Source: Shinisaurus crocodilurus (taxonomy: Eukaryota > Chordata > Lepidosauria > Squamata > Shinisauridae). Taken from it: 64,000 nt of DNA. Positions 8,609-18,938 of this stretch are shown here, one piece after another. The notes under the pieces were generated by a model that saw only the letters and a list, made by a program, of their open reading frames with translations, made no database searches and was not told the origin of the DNA. The position numbers were made by a program, and so were the translations under genes. The stretch's first letter is position 1, and every line of letters begins with the position of its first letter. The DNA is taken from assembly GCA_021292165.1 (NCBI GenBank), contig CM037878.1:188107118-188171117 (forward strand), given 5' to 3'.

Positions 8609-10077
8609 CATATCAGTGACCGTCTCCGGATAAGGAGGAAATTAAGAATTACTCTAGCGATGGGCCCTTGGGCCATCCCAAGCTCCCAATCCAGCCAGAA
8701 AAGATGTCCTAAAGTCAGTGCTCTACATTCTACCTTGCACCGGTTCTTCAAACATGGAACAAAGCCCTCTTTGATCTTCTGGGCAGAGCCCCAGTGTTTA
8801 TATTGCATTTTTTTAGATTTGCCTTATGAACATCTTTAAACCTCTTATATTGACCACCGATATTCCGCTTTCCATCCTTGAGTTGGGAGTAAAGTAACTG
8901 CTTTGGGAGACGGCAGTCAGGCATTCGAACAACATGACCGGTCCACTGAAGTTGGCGTTGAAGGATCATTTTTTCAATGCTAGTAGTCTTTGCTTCTTCC
9001 AGTACACTGACATTTGTTCGCCTATCTTCCCAAGTAATTTGCAGGATTTTCCGGAGGCAACGTTGATGAAACCTTTCAAGGAGGTGGAAGTGACGTTTAT
9101 AGATAGTCCATGTTTCGCAGGCATACAATAAAGTTGGTAATACAATGGCTTCATAAACCAGTGTTTTGGTCTTCTTACAAATATCCCGATCCTCGAACAC
9201 TCTATGTTTCATTCGAGAAAATGCGGCACTTGCGGAGCTCAAACGATGCTGGATTTCACTGTCGATGTTAGCTGTAACAGAAAGATAGCTGCCAAGATAG
9301 AGAAAATGATCGACATTTTCCAGTATTGTCCCGCCAAGCTGGATAGATGGCATCACCAAAGGATTGGCTTGCACTTGCTGATGAAGCACTTTGGTTTTTT
9401 TGATGTTAAGTGAGAGACCAAGTTTTTCGTATGCTTCTGCAAAAGCATTTAGGATAGTTTGGAGATCATCCTCTGAATGTGCGGAGACCACATTATCATC
9501 AGCATACTGAAGTTCCACAACGGAGGTTGTAATTACCTTACTTTTTGCTTTCAGCCTGCTGAGATTAAAAAGCTTTCCATCTGTTCGATATATAATTCCC
9601 ACACCGGTGGGAAGTTTCCCCTTGACAAGATGTAAAACCATGGCGATGAAAATGGCAAATAATGTTGGGGCGATAACACATCCCTGTTTAACACCTGATC
9701 CCACTTTAAATGGAGCACCATGAGAGCCGTTGTTGTCCAAAACCGTTGCCGTCATGTTGTCATGGAGAAGTCGCAAGATATTCACAAATTTATTGGGGCA
9801 TCCAATTTTCATAAGGATAGTCCAGAGAGCTGTACGGTCTACAGTATCAAAGGCCTTAGCCAGATCGATAAATGCCATATAAAGGGGTTGATTTTGCTCC
9901 CGGCATTTTTCTTGGAGCTGGCGTGCAGTAAAAATCATGTCTACTGTCCCTCTAGAGGGGCGGAAACCATATTGAGTTTCAGGGAGGATCTCTTCTGAAA
10001 TAGATAGAAGACGGTTTGCGAGAATCCTAGCAAATATTTTACCTGCGGTTGCTAAGAGAGAAATGCCCCGATAGTTT
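8609..10077 (-). mobile_element. non-LTR retrotransposon (LINE), copy 1, broken at both ends
   Basis: From about 8803 to 10077 this aligns with 56927-58207 with about sixteen differences that I counted by eye, nearly all transitions. The 3' part (8609-8802) is only patchily similar to the corresponding part of the other copy, with many deletions. At 10077 the element stops and becomes a TA-rich array. The orientation is the same as the second copy. See the findings for the mosaic structure. Confidence 0.92.
8748..10077 (-). pseudogene. LINE reverse transcriptase fragment (C-terminal half)
   Basis: The frame encodes the reverse transcriptase palm: an AFIDLAKAFDTVD block carrying the first catalytic aspartate, GVKQGC, then QYADDNVV with the YADD catalytic pair. 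The thumb-like tail follows with LYACETW and QLQWTGHVVRMP. It is open from MIFTARQ to a premature end reading NINTGALPRRSKRALFHV, so the C-terminal zinc finger present in the other copy (56685-59276) is lost. The endonuclease and the N-terminal part of the reverse transcriptase are missing because the element is cut at 10077. It cannot encode a working retrotransposon protein. The clade was not determined. Confidence 0.9.
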
Positions 10078-10174
10078 ATATATATATATAGTTTATATAT
10101 ATATATATAGTTTATATAGTTTATATATATATATATATATATAGTTTATATAGTTTATATATATATATATATAT
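10075..10174. repeat. TATA / tagtttata low-complexity array
   Basis: Blocks of (TA)n are separated by repeated tagttta words, directly abutting the cut 5' side of LINE copy 1. The word atagttt is also the last LINE sequence before the array, so the array may have grown from the LINE junction. Confidence 0.9.
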
Positions 10175-10361
10175 GGCAGTATCCAATGGAGTGCTTATGC
10201 CCCCACCAATTCTCCAGCACCCTGTCAGTTCTCATCTACAAGTACCACCCACTGCTTGGGGAACGGAGATTTAGCGTTTCCAGGGGCAACTGGAAATGAG
10301 TGAAAATGCTCATTTCTGGAATGGGGCAAGTTGGTGGAGCTCATGTAAGGGAGCTCTGCTA

Positions 10362-10606
10362 CCAGTGTGGCGTAGTGGTTAGAGTGTTGGACTGGGATTC
10401 GGGAGATCCAGGTTCAAATCCCTGCTTGGCCATGAAACTCACTGGGTGACTTTGGGCCAGTCACTGATTCTCAGCCTAGCCTACCTCACAGGGTTGTTGT
10501 GAGGATAACATGGAGGAGGAGGAAGAGAATTATGTAAGCCGCCTTGGGTTCCTTTCAGGAAAAAAGGCGGGGTATAAATATAATTAATAAATAAATAAAT
10601 AAATAA
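10362..10606 (+). mobile_element. Sauria/Squam1-type tRNA-derived SINE, full length
   Basis: The head has a pol III A-box-like region, gtggcgtagtggttagag, and a B-box-like region, ggttcaaatccctgc. The body continues ggccatgaaactcactgggtgac, gggccagtcactg, cctacctcacagggttgttgtgaggat, then gccgccttgggttcctttc, ggcggggtataaat and an (AATA)n tail to 10606. It is the cleanest copy here. Confidence 0.93.
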
Positions 10607-11339
10607 ATGCCCTGTCCTGATCCAGAAATGAGCATTTCCACACATTTCAGGGCTTTCCCTGGGAAACATTAAATCTCTGTTGCACAAGCAGGGTGTCCTG
10701 CTTGCACAATGGAATTGGCGGGACCCCCTCACCCCCCCATTTGCACAACAGAAGCTGTGGGGCACAAGAGAATTGGCATGAGCTTAAGCACCCGATTGGA
10801 TACTGCCCATATGTGTGTGTGCGCACAGTTAATTGGTGCTGAATGTCTCCTCTGATTTAAAGTCAAAGTAACTTGACCATTTAACCTTCTTCCTTTGTGG
10901 CCCTACAATGGCTGCTCCAACAAAGAAACTATGTCAGTAAGGGCCGAGGCATCCCTGCCACAGACAGTCCTCCTGAAGAGATAGGGCAATATTTTAAGAG
11001 CATGTTCATGATGGTGCACTTGGAAATAAGTCCTTTGGAAATCCCAAGACAGCTTCTGTAGTGATTGTATGGCATGTTATTAGAAAGTGGTCTGTTTCCA
11101 TTTCTTTAGCACTCCCAATATAGCCTGGGGCTTAACTGTAGTGGACTATGGGTTGCACTTACACCCCACTAGAGAGTAATGATTATCACAGTCAGAAGGA
11201 GCCGGTAATAGCTGCCTTACATATGAGCTGAACTTTTAATTTTATCCGCTAAACCACATCTTTCTCCCCAAAAGCCACAATTTGGCTTTTATTATTTCTC
11301 CATTTAGATTTATGCAATATTTTTCTTTCATACTTCATA
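10607..11339. other. unrecognised stretch
   Basis: No gene or named repeat was seen. The left part (10607-10800) lies between two gggcag/cagtatcc-like words (10177 and 10790) that may be decayed termini, but I could not establish a structure. Confidence 0.35.
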
Positions 11340-11720
11340 GCCATAGGCCATTCTTAACTTTAAATTGCATTTAAAAACAAAACAAAACAAGAAAACACGT
11401 AAAGCGAAGATGTGTTTACTGCATGGCAAAGGTTAATTGGAGGATTTCATGCTGTCTAATTGATCGTGTAATTGTGCTAATCAAAGGCGCTGCATGGTTT
11501 TCAAAGGAGAACTGAAAATGAGGAATTGCCAGTAAACATATGCTGACAGGGTACCTATGTGTTTCTTTTTTTATAATTGATGGATGGTGTATTATACACA
11601 GAACGTTATATAGCCTGTAGTAAATGTAGCCGTTGGTTGCAGAATTGAAGGTTAATATGTTTTAGTTCCCCTAATTAACTATTTACATGAGTCAGAATTG
11701 GGCAGCCTGATCATATGATC
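11340..11720. other. candidate conserved non-coding block
   Basis: AT-rich, non-repetitive sequence with homeodomain-like taatt words and clusters such as gtctaattgatcgtgtaattgtgctaatcaaagg. This texture is typical of vertebrate developmental enhancers in gene deserts, but conservation cannot be tested here. Confidence 0.25.
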
Positions 11721-12417
11721 TCACAGGGCTGCCACTTGGTACAAGTTTGTCAGTATGCATTCCTCACTCAGCAGCAATTCAACAAAATGCATAAGAAATT
11801 GGCAAGTGCAGCTCCTGTAGCAACTGTGCTGCACCTCCATCAATCATGCCTGCAGATAAAGTGCCCCACACAGCTAAGCAGGAGTAGAGCCTGCCATGGG
11901 TGGGATCAGGGAACACAAGTAATACAAAGGGATACACACTTGGGGGAAATGGGGGGGGGACTTGTGCTGAGTCCCCTACCTCAGTGTTCTACCAGGTGTC
12001 AAGTTTGACATTTCTCTCACAATCAAACACTGTTCCACACCAACAAAGGTTGGATAGGTGTCAAGAGCCAGATAAACACACTCCACACCACAAAGTAAGG
12101 ATAATTTTTTTAGAGCTTTTCTACATGAGGAATTTACTGTGTGCTCATCATTCCCTACTCATGGTTGTTTACTGGTTCTTTAGAGAATGCTGTAACCCTC
12201 CTACTTTGCTTCTGTTTTTCAAACAGCACTTTCAGCAAGCTTTTTTAGAGCAAGGAAAATGTGGTATCTTGTGATAGTGGAAGAAAATGCTTTTTCCATT
12301 TGTGTATTTGCACTACTCCGGTGCCACCTAGAGGTTATGTAGCACAAAACCAGGAAAGGAAATGCTCCTTGGGTAGTGCTCAGATCTCAGTTCTGCAATG
12401 AAACCCAAAGTAGATAC
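11721..12417. other. unrecognised stretch
   Basis: Open frames of 97 and 124 codons at 11715-12274 overlap in two frames and show no known domain. I take them as chance. Confidence 0.35.
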
Positions 12418-12863
12418 AGGGCACAATCCTATCAGGATGCCCATAAGCCCCTGAACTTGGAGGCTTATGGGTGTCCAATGAAGAGTGGGAGGAGCAGCGG
12501 AGGTGATCTTTGCCTCCCCGTCCTCCCACTCTGCATTTTTGCTAGATGGGGGGGGGTTTGCCTGTCTAGCTGGGGCATCTCAGAGGGAGAGGGAAGGAGG
12601 CTGGAGATAGCTTCAGGATAGCTCGTATCCTGGCTGCTCCAGTCTCCGCCCCTCCCTGCCCCCCAAATGCCCTCTTTCCCCCCTCTCCAAGGTTGAGTTC
12701 CTGACCTCAGGGAGCAGCTGGTGCAGCTCTTTCCCCGCCAGCTACGAGGTGGTGGTGGAGCAGGGGAGCAGCTCCGATTTCCAGCTCCAAAGCTCGAAGC
12801 TGGGAATCTGAACTATCCTATGACCGCTCAGACAATGTCTAGGGGCCATAGGATCATTCCCAC
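12418..12863. mobile_element. MITE with GGGCACAATCCTAT ends
   Basis: It starts gggcacaatcctat and ends ccataggatcattccc, an imperfect inverted pair. The interior is GC-rich (agctggtgcagctctttcc, gccagcta) and aligns loosely with 38253-38731, which has the same kind of ends. A 3-bp aca occurs on both sides, which is too short to be decisive. Confidence 0.65.
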
Positions 12864-12974
12864 AGTGGATTAATAGCCTCTTGCTCCATAAGACCAAAAA
12901 TCAGACTGTCCAGCATTCTGTCTCCCAAAGAGGATGGTTGTCCTCACTGCTCTTGCAGCAGGAATGGTATAATG

Positions 12975-13109
12975 CAACATTACCCAACTTGGTAGCACTA
13001 GATGTTTTGGACTACAGTGTCCAGCATTTTTGACCATTGGCCATGCTGGCTGGGGCTGATGGGAGATGAAGTCCAAAACATATGGAGGGCACCAGGTTGG
13101 GGAAGGCTG
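12975..13109. mobile_element. CAGCCTTCCCCAACC-type foldback MITE with perfect duplication
   Basis: Inverted arms ttacccaacttggt, gatgttttggact and their complements end ccaggttggggaaggctg. A perfect 8-bp duplication, gtataatg, lies at 12967-12974 and 13110-13117. The left terminus is mutated (caacatt). Confidence 0.85.
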
Positions 13110-13187
13110 GTATAATGGCTTGATATTTCCAAATCCACTGCAAAAATGGGCAGTTGATGCACTAAGGTATGATTCCATTCTCTAGGC

Positions 13188-13323
13188 CAGTGGTTCCCAA
13201 CCTTGGGTCCCCAGATGTTGCTGGCCTACAGCTCCCAGCATGCCCAGCCAGCATGGCTAATGGCAAGGAATGCTGGGAGCGGTAGTCCAGCAACTTCTGG
13301 GGACCCAAGGTTGGGAACCACTG
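13188..13323. mobile_element. CAGTGGTTCCCAACC-type foldback MITE with perfect duplication
   Basis: Ends cagtggttcccaaccttggg and cccaaggttgggaaccactg are perfect inverted repeats. The 8-bp duplication ctctaggc is perfect at 13180-13187 and 13324-13331. This is a hAT-type foldback with almost no interior. Confidence 0.93.
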
Positions 13324-13371
13324 CTCTAGGCCATGTGACCAAGATTTCCTAAGAAGCTGCCATATACTTTT

Positions 13372-13530
13372 TATTTAAAATAAAATAAATAGAATAAATT
13401 AACAAAATAAAATAAATTATTTTAATTGTTGTTTTAATTTAATTAATTTTGCACACTGCCCTGTGATTTGATATTCATATATCAATATGGTATATCAATA
13501 TTTTAAATAAAAATAAAATAATATAGGAGA
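13372..13530. repeat. AAATA-rich low-complexity sequence
   Basis: Runs of aaaataaa and ttttaatt surround a gcacactgccctgtgatttg piece that may be a decayed LINE 3' end. Confidence 0.6.
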
Positions 13531-14881
13531 GGGTTCACATGATGACTCGATATCAGAAGTGGAAAGAGTTTAAAAAGCCATGATGAGGATGAAGCACAAG
13601 GATGAAAAATATGGTAAATGTAATCATTTGGTTCCAAATTCTCACCGCACCTCCCTCCTTTCTGTTGCAGTGAACTGCTCAAAATTAATTTACACCGTAG
13701 CCCTACACAAACATAATCACAGCATAGTTCTGAAGGCATGGATTTTGAAGGCAACTCAACCGAAGGGGGGGGGGGAAGTACCCGTCCTCACTGTAGTCCT
13801 TGACGTCAAAGTAACCAGAGTTATGCCACAGTAAGGCCACAATTAGTATAATTACATTCATGAATATTTAACACAGTCTTGAGCAAAGAACTTCTTGAAG
13901 TGAGCAGCAAGAGTTGGTTAATTATACTAATTAATAATCTAATTCCAAATGACACTTGTTTGAAGTATTGTCCACTTATCTATTAGTCTGGGGTGCTATA
14001 TGTGCAAAGAATAACGGATGACTTGAACTTGCCACAGTGTGTAGGCCTATCAGCCACAGGAATATCGAAAACAGGGTGAAGAGAAAATCTTACAGTCAGG
14101 GAGACAGGTCGCAGGCGGTGCTTGGTGGCGGGGGAGGCTTCTTGTGCCTGCAACACTGGGAGAAACATTCACGGGAGCCATGACTGGGATTCTAGCTTCT
14201 GAACGAGCCAGTAGGCTTTCTGCATCCACTCCCCCCTCCCACGCAGTACTTCACACATGAACCAGGACTTGTCACCTCAAAATAGATATACTGTAATTCC
14301 CTTTCTTTGTCCTCTACTTTTTACAGTGGTCCCACCACCTATTTAATATATGCCATCTGGCTGTCCACTGCTCGAAGCAGAATGTTGGGCTAGCTAGATA
14401 CACCTTGGTCTGATCCAGGAAGAAACTGATCAGCCAAGTGTGATGAGTGCAGCTTCTGTACACAGGAAATCTGAATGCAAGCTACCATTGTACAGCTGTT
14501 TACTGTGCAGTAAGCTGAAGGACACTGAATTCAGTATAGTGAACAATATAGTTCATTGTTGTTTGGCGGGCATAGAAATAGTTCCTAAGATCCTTTAATT
14601 GTGAAGATATTGTTATCTGTTTGGGGTCAGTCTAAATGACCTTCCAGGTTACCTTACACTCCAGTGCCTCTGATTGCAAAGACATTAAGGATCTGTAACT
14701 CTAGGTTCCAAGATTTCAGTAAGCAGAGCTGTCAGTGCTGATGCCTGAGGCGACGCCTCTCAAAGACCTAGGCAGCTGATAGCCAATAACACTCAGGCTG
14801 AAGTCTTTTAATGGGAACTGGGCCAAGGGGAAAGATGACTCATCCTGTTGTCCTACTAGGCCAAGGGAAGGGGGTGAATAA
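13531..14881. other. unrecognised 1.35-kb stretch
   Basis: No gene was found. A short piece at about 14385-14430 (ttgggctagctagatac, ccttggtctgatccagg) resembles the Ala-SINE body but is too short to call. Sequence at 13830-13980 is AT-rich with ttaattatactaattaat words and could be regulatory. Confidence 0.35.
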
Positions 14882-14889
14882 GGTCTGTG

Positions 14890-15343
14890 CAGTGTGGTGC
14901 AGTTAGGCAATGTTTGACCCTGGATTTAATGGTCTTACAGGCAGGGGGGAGCTTTAGATGGCCAGGTGTATTACTTCAGTTGTGAAGGACGCAACTAACA
15001 TTTTCTCTAGTCCATTCCATGATTTACAACTGCTTCTATGTTCCTATATAATATATTATAGCAAACAAAACAAACAAAAACTGTTTGCCATTGCCACCCT
15101 GATCTGTGTGTGTGTAAATAAAGAAATACTCTTTGCATTTTAAGCTCACTTAAATCATAGCACCATCATGACTACAGAAATAAGAGGGAGTTTGTTTCTG
15201 CTGCCCCTGATATTGAACACATTAACTTGGGAATGAGCACCATTTAGAATAGATCTATCCCCCATCATCTGCTGCCCTCTGTCATTGGCGGGCTGGTGGT
15301 GGCTGGACTTTGGCCGCAGGGTCCACCCCTAGCTGTACCACTG
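14890..15343 (+). mobile_element. CAGTG...GTGCAGTTAG hAT-type element with perfect duplication
   Basis: It starts cagtgtggtgcagttagg and ends agctgtaccactg. The 8-bp duplication ggtctgtg is perfect at 14882-14889 and 15344-15351. The body is shared with 4775-5464 in the same orientation. Having no microsatellite expansion, this copy is closer to the original length. Confidence 0.9.
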
Positions 15344-15645
15344 GGTCTGTGTGAATAGCAGGAGGTCAGTCCGTGCTGATCTGAAAAGAAGCAGAGAGCT
15401 GGCTTGCTCCCTGCAAGACATCCTATGGTACCATGGGTCCCCTAAACAGCTGATGGGGGGCAGGAATCTGTGGAAGTCTTAAAGGTGTGGGAGCTCTTCT
15501 TAAGTTCAGCCTGTATTTATGTGCCAATAAACCTTGCGTGACAGAAACACCACAAGTCTTCAGTGACCTCCTTCTAAGGAAACTGAACCCCGAGCAAGTG
15601 CTGGGACCCCTGAAGCTTCTCACCACTCAGAAGTGGGGTGCATGC

Positions 15646-16414
15646 CAGGGATGTTGAAGAGTCCTTGGTCTCGAGTCACGAGTCGAGTCACGAGTCTTTG
15701 GACCCGAGTCTCGAGTCCGAGTCCGAGTCCTTGGTCCAAAATGGTGACTCACGAGTCACGAGTCCTGAGTCACTCCCAAAACTGACTCCACGAGTCCATA
15801 TTAAAATCAATGGGGTTTCCCCCTACTTCAGATGTGTGGCTTAAATAAATTCTAGGCACAAGTGTGCCTTTTTATTTCAAAACTCTGCAACTGATTTTGG
15901 CAAGAACAGACCAGGCAGAAAAACTCAAAATAACCAGGCAGGCAGAGGAGGCAGGGAACCCCAAAGCAGGCAGGCAGAGGCCTTTGTCTTGGACAATTCA
16001 ACTGTTGAACAGGTCAAGAAGAGACCAGGCAGGCAGAGGAGGCTGGGAACCCCAAACAGGCAGGCAGAGGCAGCCAAACCCAAAATGTCTGACCCTAACC
16101 CAACCCCCCCACAACAACACATCAATCAAAATAAATCTCAACACATCGTTGGGGCTGCGCTCCTGGTAGCTGTCCATAGTGGCCGAGCAGCGGCGCGCCT
16201 CGCTTCCATGCGCTCTTCACCGGTGATCGCGCTCCTTCTGGCACAGTCAGAAGACTCGTCAACAGCCCAGGGCTGTTGACGAGTCCTTGGTCTTGAGTCC
16301 CGAGTCGAGTCTCGAGTCCCATTAAAAATATTGGGACTCGAGTCCGAGTCGAGTCAGAGGGGGGACTCAGTCCGACTCACGAGTCGAGTCCTCGAGTCCG
16401 AGTCCCCATCCCTG
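15646..16414 (-). mobile_element. GAGTC-rich hAT-type non-autonomous transposon, copy B
   Basis: The element runs CAGGGATG to CATCCCTG, perfect 8-bp inverted termini. It is flanked by a perfect 8-bp duplication, gtgcatgc, at 15638-15645 and 16415-16422. It is the reverse complement of copy A at 768-1543: the GAGTC arrays, the ggcacaagtgtgcctttttatttcaaaa... segment and the ggcaggcagaggaggcagggaac unit all recur in inverted order. Part of the interior (about 16085-16260) is unrelated to copy A, so the two are different deletion or acquisition derivatives. Confidence 0.95.
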
Positions 16415-16422
16415 GTGCATGC

Positions 16423-16970
16423 ATGCACGTGACAATGTTCACCATTTGAAAATCCTGTTTAGTGCCCCTGTCTGCTGCTCATTTGTTGCCTTTTGGTGAC
16501 TGCTCCTTTCTTCTTCTTCCTCCATTAGTCACATGCATGATTCAAGCCAATCGAAGGTCACACACTGAATGGCATGATGCCACGCTATGTAGTCAGTCAC
16601 AGTTTTCAGTGTCAGCAATGGGCAGACGTTGATCAGGCTCGACTGGTAGATCTGGGTAATTTGTGGTCGAGCGGCAAGGGTTCCTGATTCACAATTGTCT
16701 AACAATTGCAACAACAAAAATGATTCCCCCTCCCCAGCTACATTAGGCTGCTGAAATGAAGAATGCTTGGCATAACACAAACCTATAGGATGAACCTGTC
16801 TAAGGCAAAGTAACAAAAAGGTGTGGAACATGTTACGGGGCAGCCCAATTCTATCCGTCAGTTTAGCTGTCTCAGTGGCAGTGCATACAAAACAAAGGTG
16901 ATTTCATGATGAAGGTGGAAGTAACATGCTGCTTTGCTCCATTTACTCTAAACTCCCCTTATTACTAGAG
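16423..16970. other. unrecognised stretch
   Basis: No repeat terminus or exon was recognised. A 100-codon minus-strand frame at 16529-16831 has no known domain. Confidence 0.35.
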
Positions 16971-17106
16971 CAGGGGTGGGCAGAAAGTAGATCTGCAGAT
17001 GTTTTGAACTTCAACTCCCAGCATTCATGACCATTGGCTATGCTGGCAGGGCCTTCTGGGAATTGAAGTCCAAAACAGCTGGCACTCTACTTTCTGCCCA
17101 CCCCTG
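16971..17106. mobile_element. CAGGGGTGGGCAGAAAG foldback MITE
   Basis: Ends caggggtgggcagaaagtag and ctactttctgcccacccctg are perfect inverted repeats. Flanks tactagag and cactagaa match at six of eight, consistent with a decayed 8-bp duplication. Confidence 0.88.
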
Positions 17107-17188
17107 CACTAGAATATGGAATAGCAAAATGACTGCAGTGCCATTCCTGTCTCAGTCATTTCTCCATTTAGCCCAGGATTGTCTACCT

Positions 17189-17323
17189 CAGTGTTCTCCA
17201 ACCTTGGGTCCCCAGATGTTTTTGGCCTACAATTCCCAGCATGCCCCAGCCAGCATAGCTGGCTGGGGCATGCTGGGAGTTGTAGGCCAAAAACATCTGG
17301 GGACCCAAGGTTGGAGAACACTG
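17189..17323. mobile_element. CAGTGTTCTCCAACC near-perfect palindrome MITE
   Basis: The whole 135 bp is a palindrome: two 66-bp arms with a single mismatch around a 3-bp centre in agcatagct. Flanks gtctacct (17181-17188) and gcctacct (17324-17331) match at seven of eight. A transcript across it would fold into one long hairpin. Confidence 0.93.
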
Positions 17324-17394
17324 GCCTACCTGGACTGGCAATGGCTGCCCAGGGTCTGAGGCAAGATGTCTTTCACATGACCTGCTCCCTGATC

Positions 17395-17480
17395 TTTTCA
17401 GCTTCAGATGACTGACTCGAGAAGCTCCTTGCTTACAAACTACAAAGCATGTGCTCTGCCACTGAGCCATAGTCTCTTTC
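17395..17480 (-). mobile_element. Ala-SINE head fragment, reversed
   Basis: The minus strand reads tatggctcagtggcagagcacatgctttg, matching the tRNA-like head of the Ala-SINE. The rest is lost. Confidence 0.6.
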
Positions 17481-17503
17481 TCCTCTTTCTCCGGTCCCAC
17501 CTG

Positions 17504-17950
17504 TGGCGTAACCCCACAATTCAGTTCCCTGGTGTATGTCTGCATTAGTATGTTTAGAGTGTCTATAATGTTGAACTGAGTGGGTGTGGTTTGTGATGTC
17601 TTAGAAAGGGTGGGGGGAGGAGTATATAAGGAGTGTTTGAGTGATGTCTGAGTCAGTTAGGTTTTATGTCAGTGAGTCGAGTTAGTGAGTCGAGTTATGG
17701 GAGTGTGGAGTTGGGTTAGAGAGTTTTAGGTGGTTGGAGTTAGTGTGATATGGGAGAGTGTTTGTAGTGTGTGGGGAGAGTTGGGAGTTTGGGAGTTAGG
17801 TTAGTTACAAAGTGTTTGGTGTAGGCAGGTTTATTTTCTGGAACTAAGATTTTGAGAATCAAAATAAACTTATTTTTATTTTGTTAACTACCAAAATCCT
17901 ACGTGTCAGCTTGGCGTTATTGCCTGCTTTACTTTTAAATCTACACACAC
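17504..17950 (+). mobile_element. candidate solo LTR
   Basis: A strongly G/T-rich strand carries TATATAA at 17623-17629 and AATAAA at 17863-17868, about 240 bp apart, followed by a short T-rich segment and an end near ctacaca. It could begin at tgtggcg or tgtatgtctgc. Promoter, polyadenylation signal and a TG...CA frame are the layout of a retroviral-type LTR. No internal genes flank it and I could not find a clean target duplication, so the call is tentative. Confidence 0.45.
17623..17629 (+). promoter_or_regulatory. TATA box of the candidate LTR
   Basis: TATATAA preceded by a ggggggaggag run, at the right distance upstream of the AATAAA at 17863 for an LTR promoter. It is inferred from sequence only. 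Confidence 0.4.
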
Positions 17951-18518
17951 ACACCTTTGTACCAACAGCATCATAAATTTAAGCTAGATCCTTAATAACC
18001 AGCATTAATCTTTTCCCTCATTAATAGGGGAAAGGTTTCATTTGACCCTCCCCTCAGGTTTTCAAGTGTTGATGCTTGGCCTGAGAAGTGTTTATGCGCC
18101 TGGTCTTAAAGTGAAAAGGGCCCTGTCGTCGCACCACCCTTCATTCCTCTTCTGCTACAAAAAGGGTCCTTGCCCAATGCAGCTACATTCAGTCATGCAG
18201 CAGCATGGCTATTTTGTCACTGCTTCAGCCAGAAAATGGCCCCAGCTCTGTGTCTTTCTAATGTGTGAATGGGCTGCTATGATTCTGGGACAAGTGTGTG
18301 GCAAAAGTTCCCAGGACCTTCTGTATCGTTCAAGCATCTCTAGCTCCACACTAATCATTCCTATGTGAGCAAGGAAGGAATGATCCTCCTCACGAACAAG
18401 GCACGCTACCTCGCCCTGAGTGTCTCCACCCCTTCCTAGAGCCAGGCTAGATGTGTCAGTAAGCACATGGCTGATGCTGAAAATGGCAGCTGCTCATCTC
18501 ACTTCCCTTGCCACCTGC
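17951..18518. other. unrecognised stretch
   Basis: No gene or repeat family was recognised. Confidence 0.35.
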
Positions 18519-18654
18519 TAGGGGTGGGAAATTTGTGGCACTCGAGATGTTTTGGCCTACAACTCCCAGCATCTCTCACCATTGGCTATTTTGGCAAGGG
18601 CTAATGGGAGTTGTAAGCCAAAACATCTGGAGAGCTACAAGTTGCCCACCCTTG
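18519..18654. mobile_element. foldback MITE, AGGGGTGGG type
   Basis: Arms taggggtgggaaatttgtgg and acaagttgcccacccttg with inner ttttggcctacaactcccagc and its complement. Related to 16971-17106. Confidence 0.75.
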
Positions 18655-18803
18655 ATTTAGTAGATCTTACTGCATATCCATTTATTATGTCACAATGTCC
18701 TACATTTCTCGGGCCACTACTATCATCATCAGCTGATCATGTGGGATGAGGGCTGGGAAAGACAGAATATGCCGATGTCACAACAAGAGATGTTCTGCTA
18801 CAT

Positions 18804-18938
18804 CAGCCTTCTCCAGCCTCCCCCACATGTGCTGGACTACAGCTCCCACAATCCTGCACCAGCATGACCAGTATCTTGAGGGTGATGGGAGTTGTAGTCC
18901 AACACATCTGGGGGGGGGCACCAGATTGAGGAAGAGTG
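18804..18938. mobile_element. CAGCCTTCTCC-type foldback MITE
   Basis: The arms ccacatgtgctggactacagctccc and gggagttgtagtccaacacatctgg are inverted. Ends are cagccttctcc and gaggaagagtg. No reliable duplication was found. Confidence 0.75.

Noticed and set aside
10362..10440. Possible tRNA gene from A-box and B-box-like sequences
   Set aside because: It is the head of a Sauria-type SINE repeated several times in the window.
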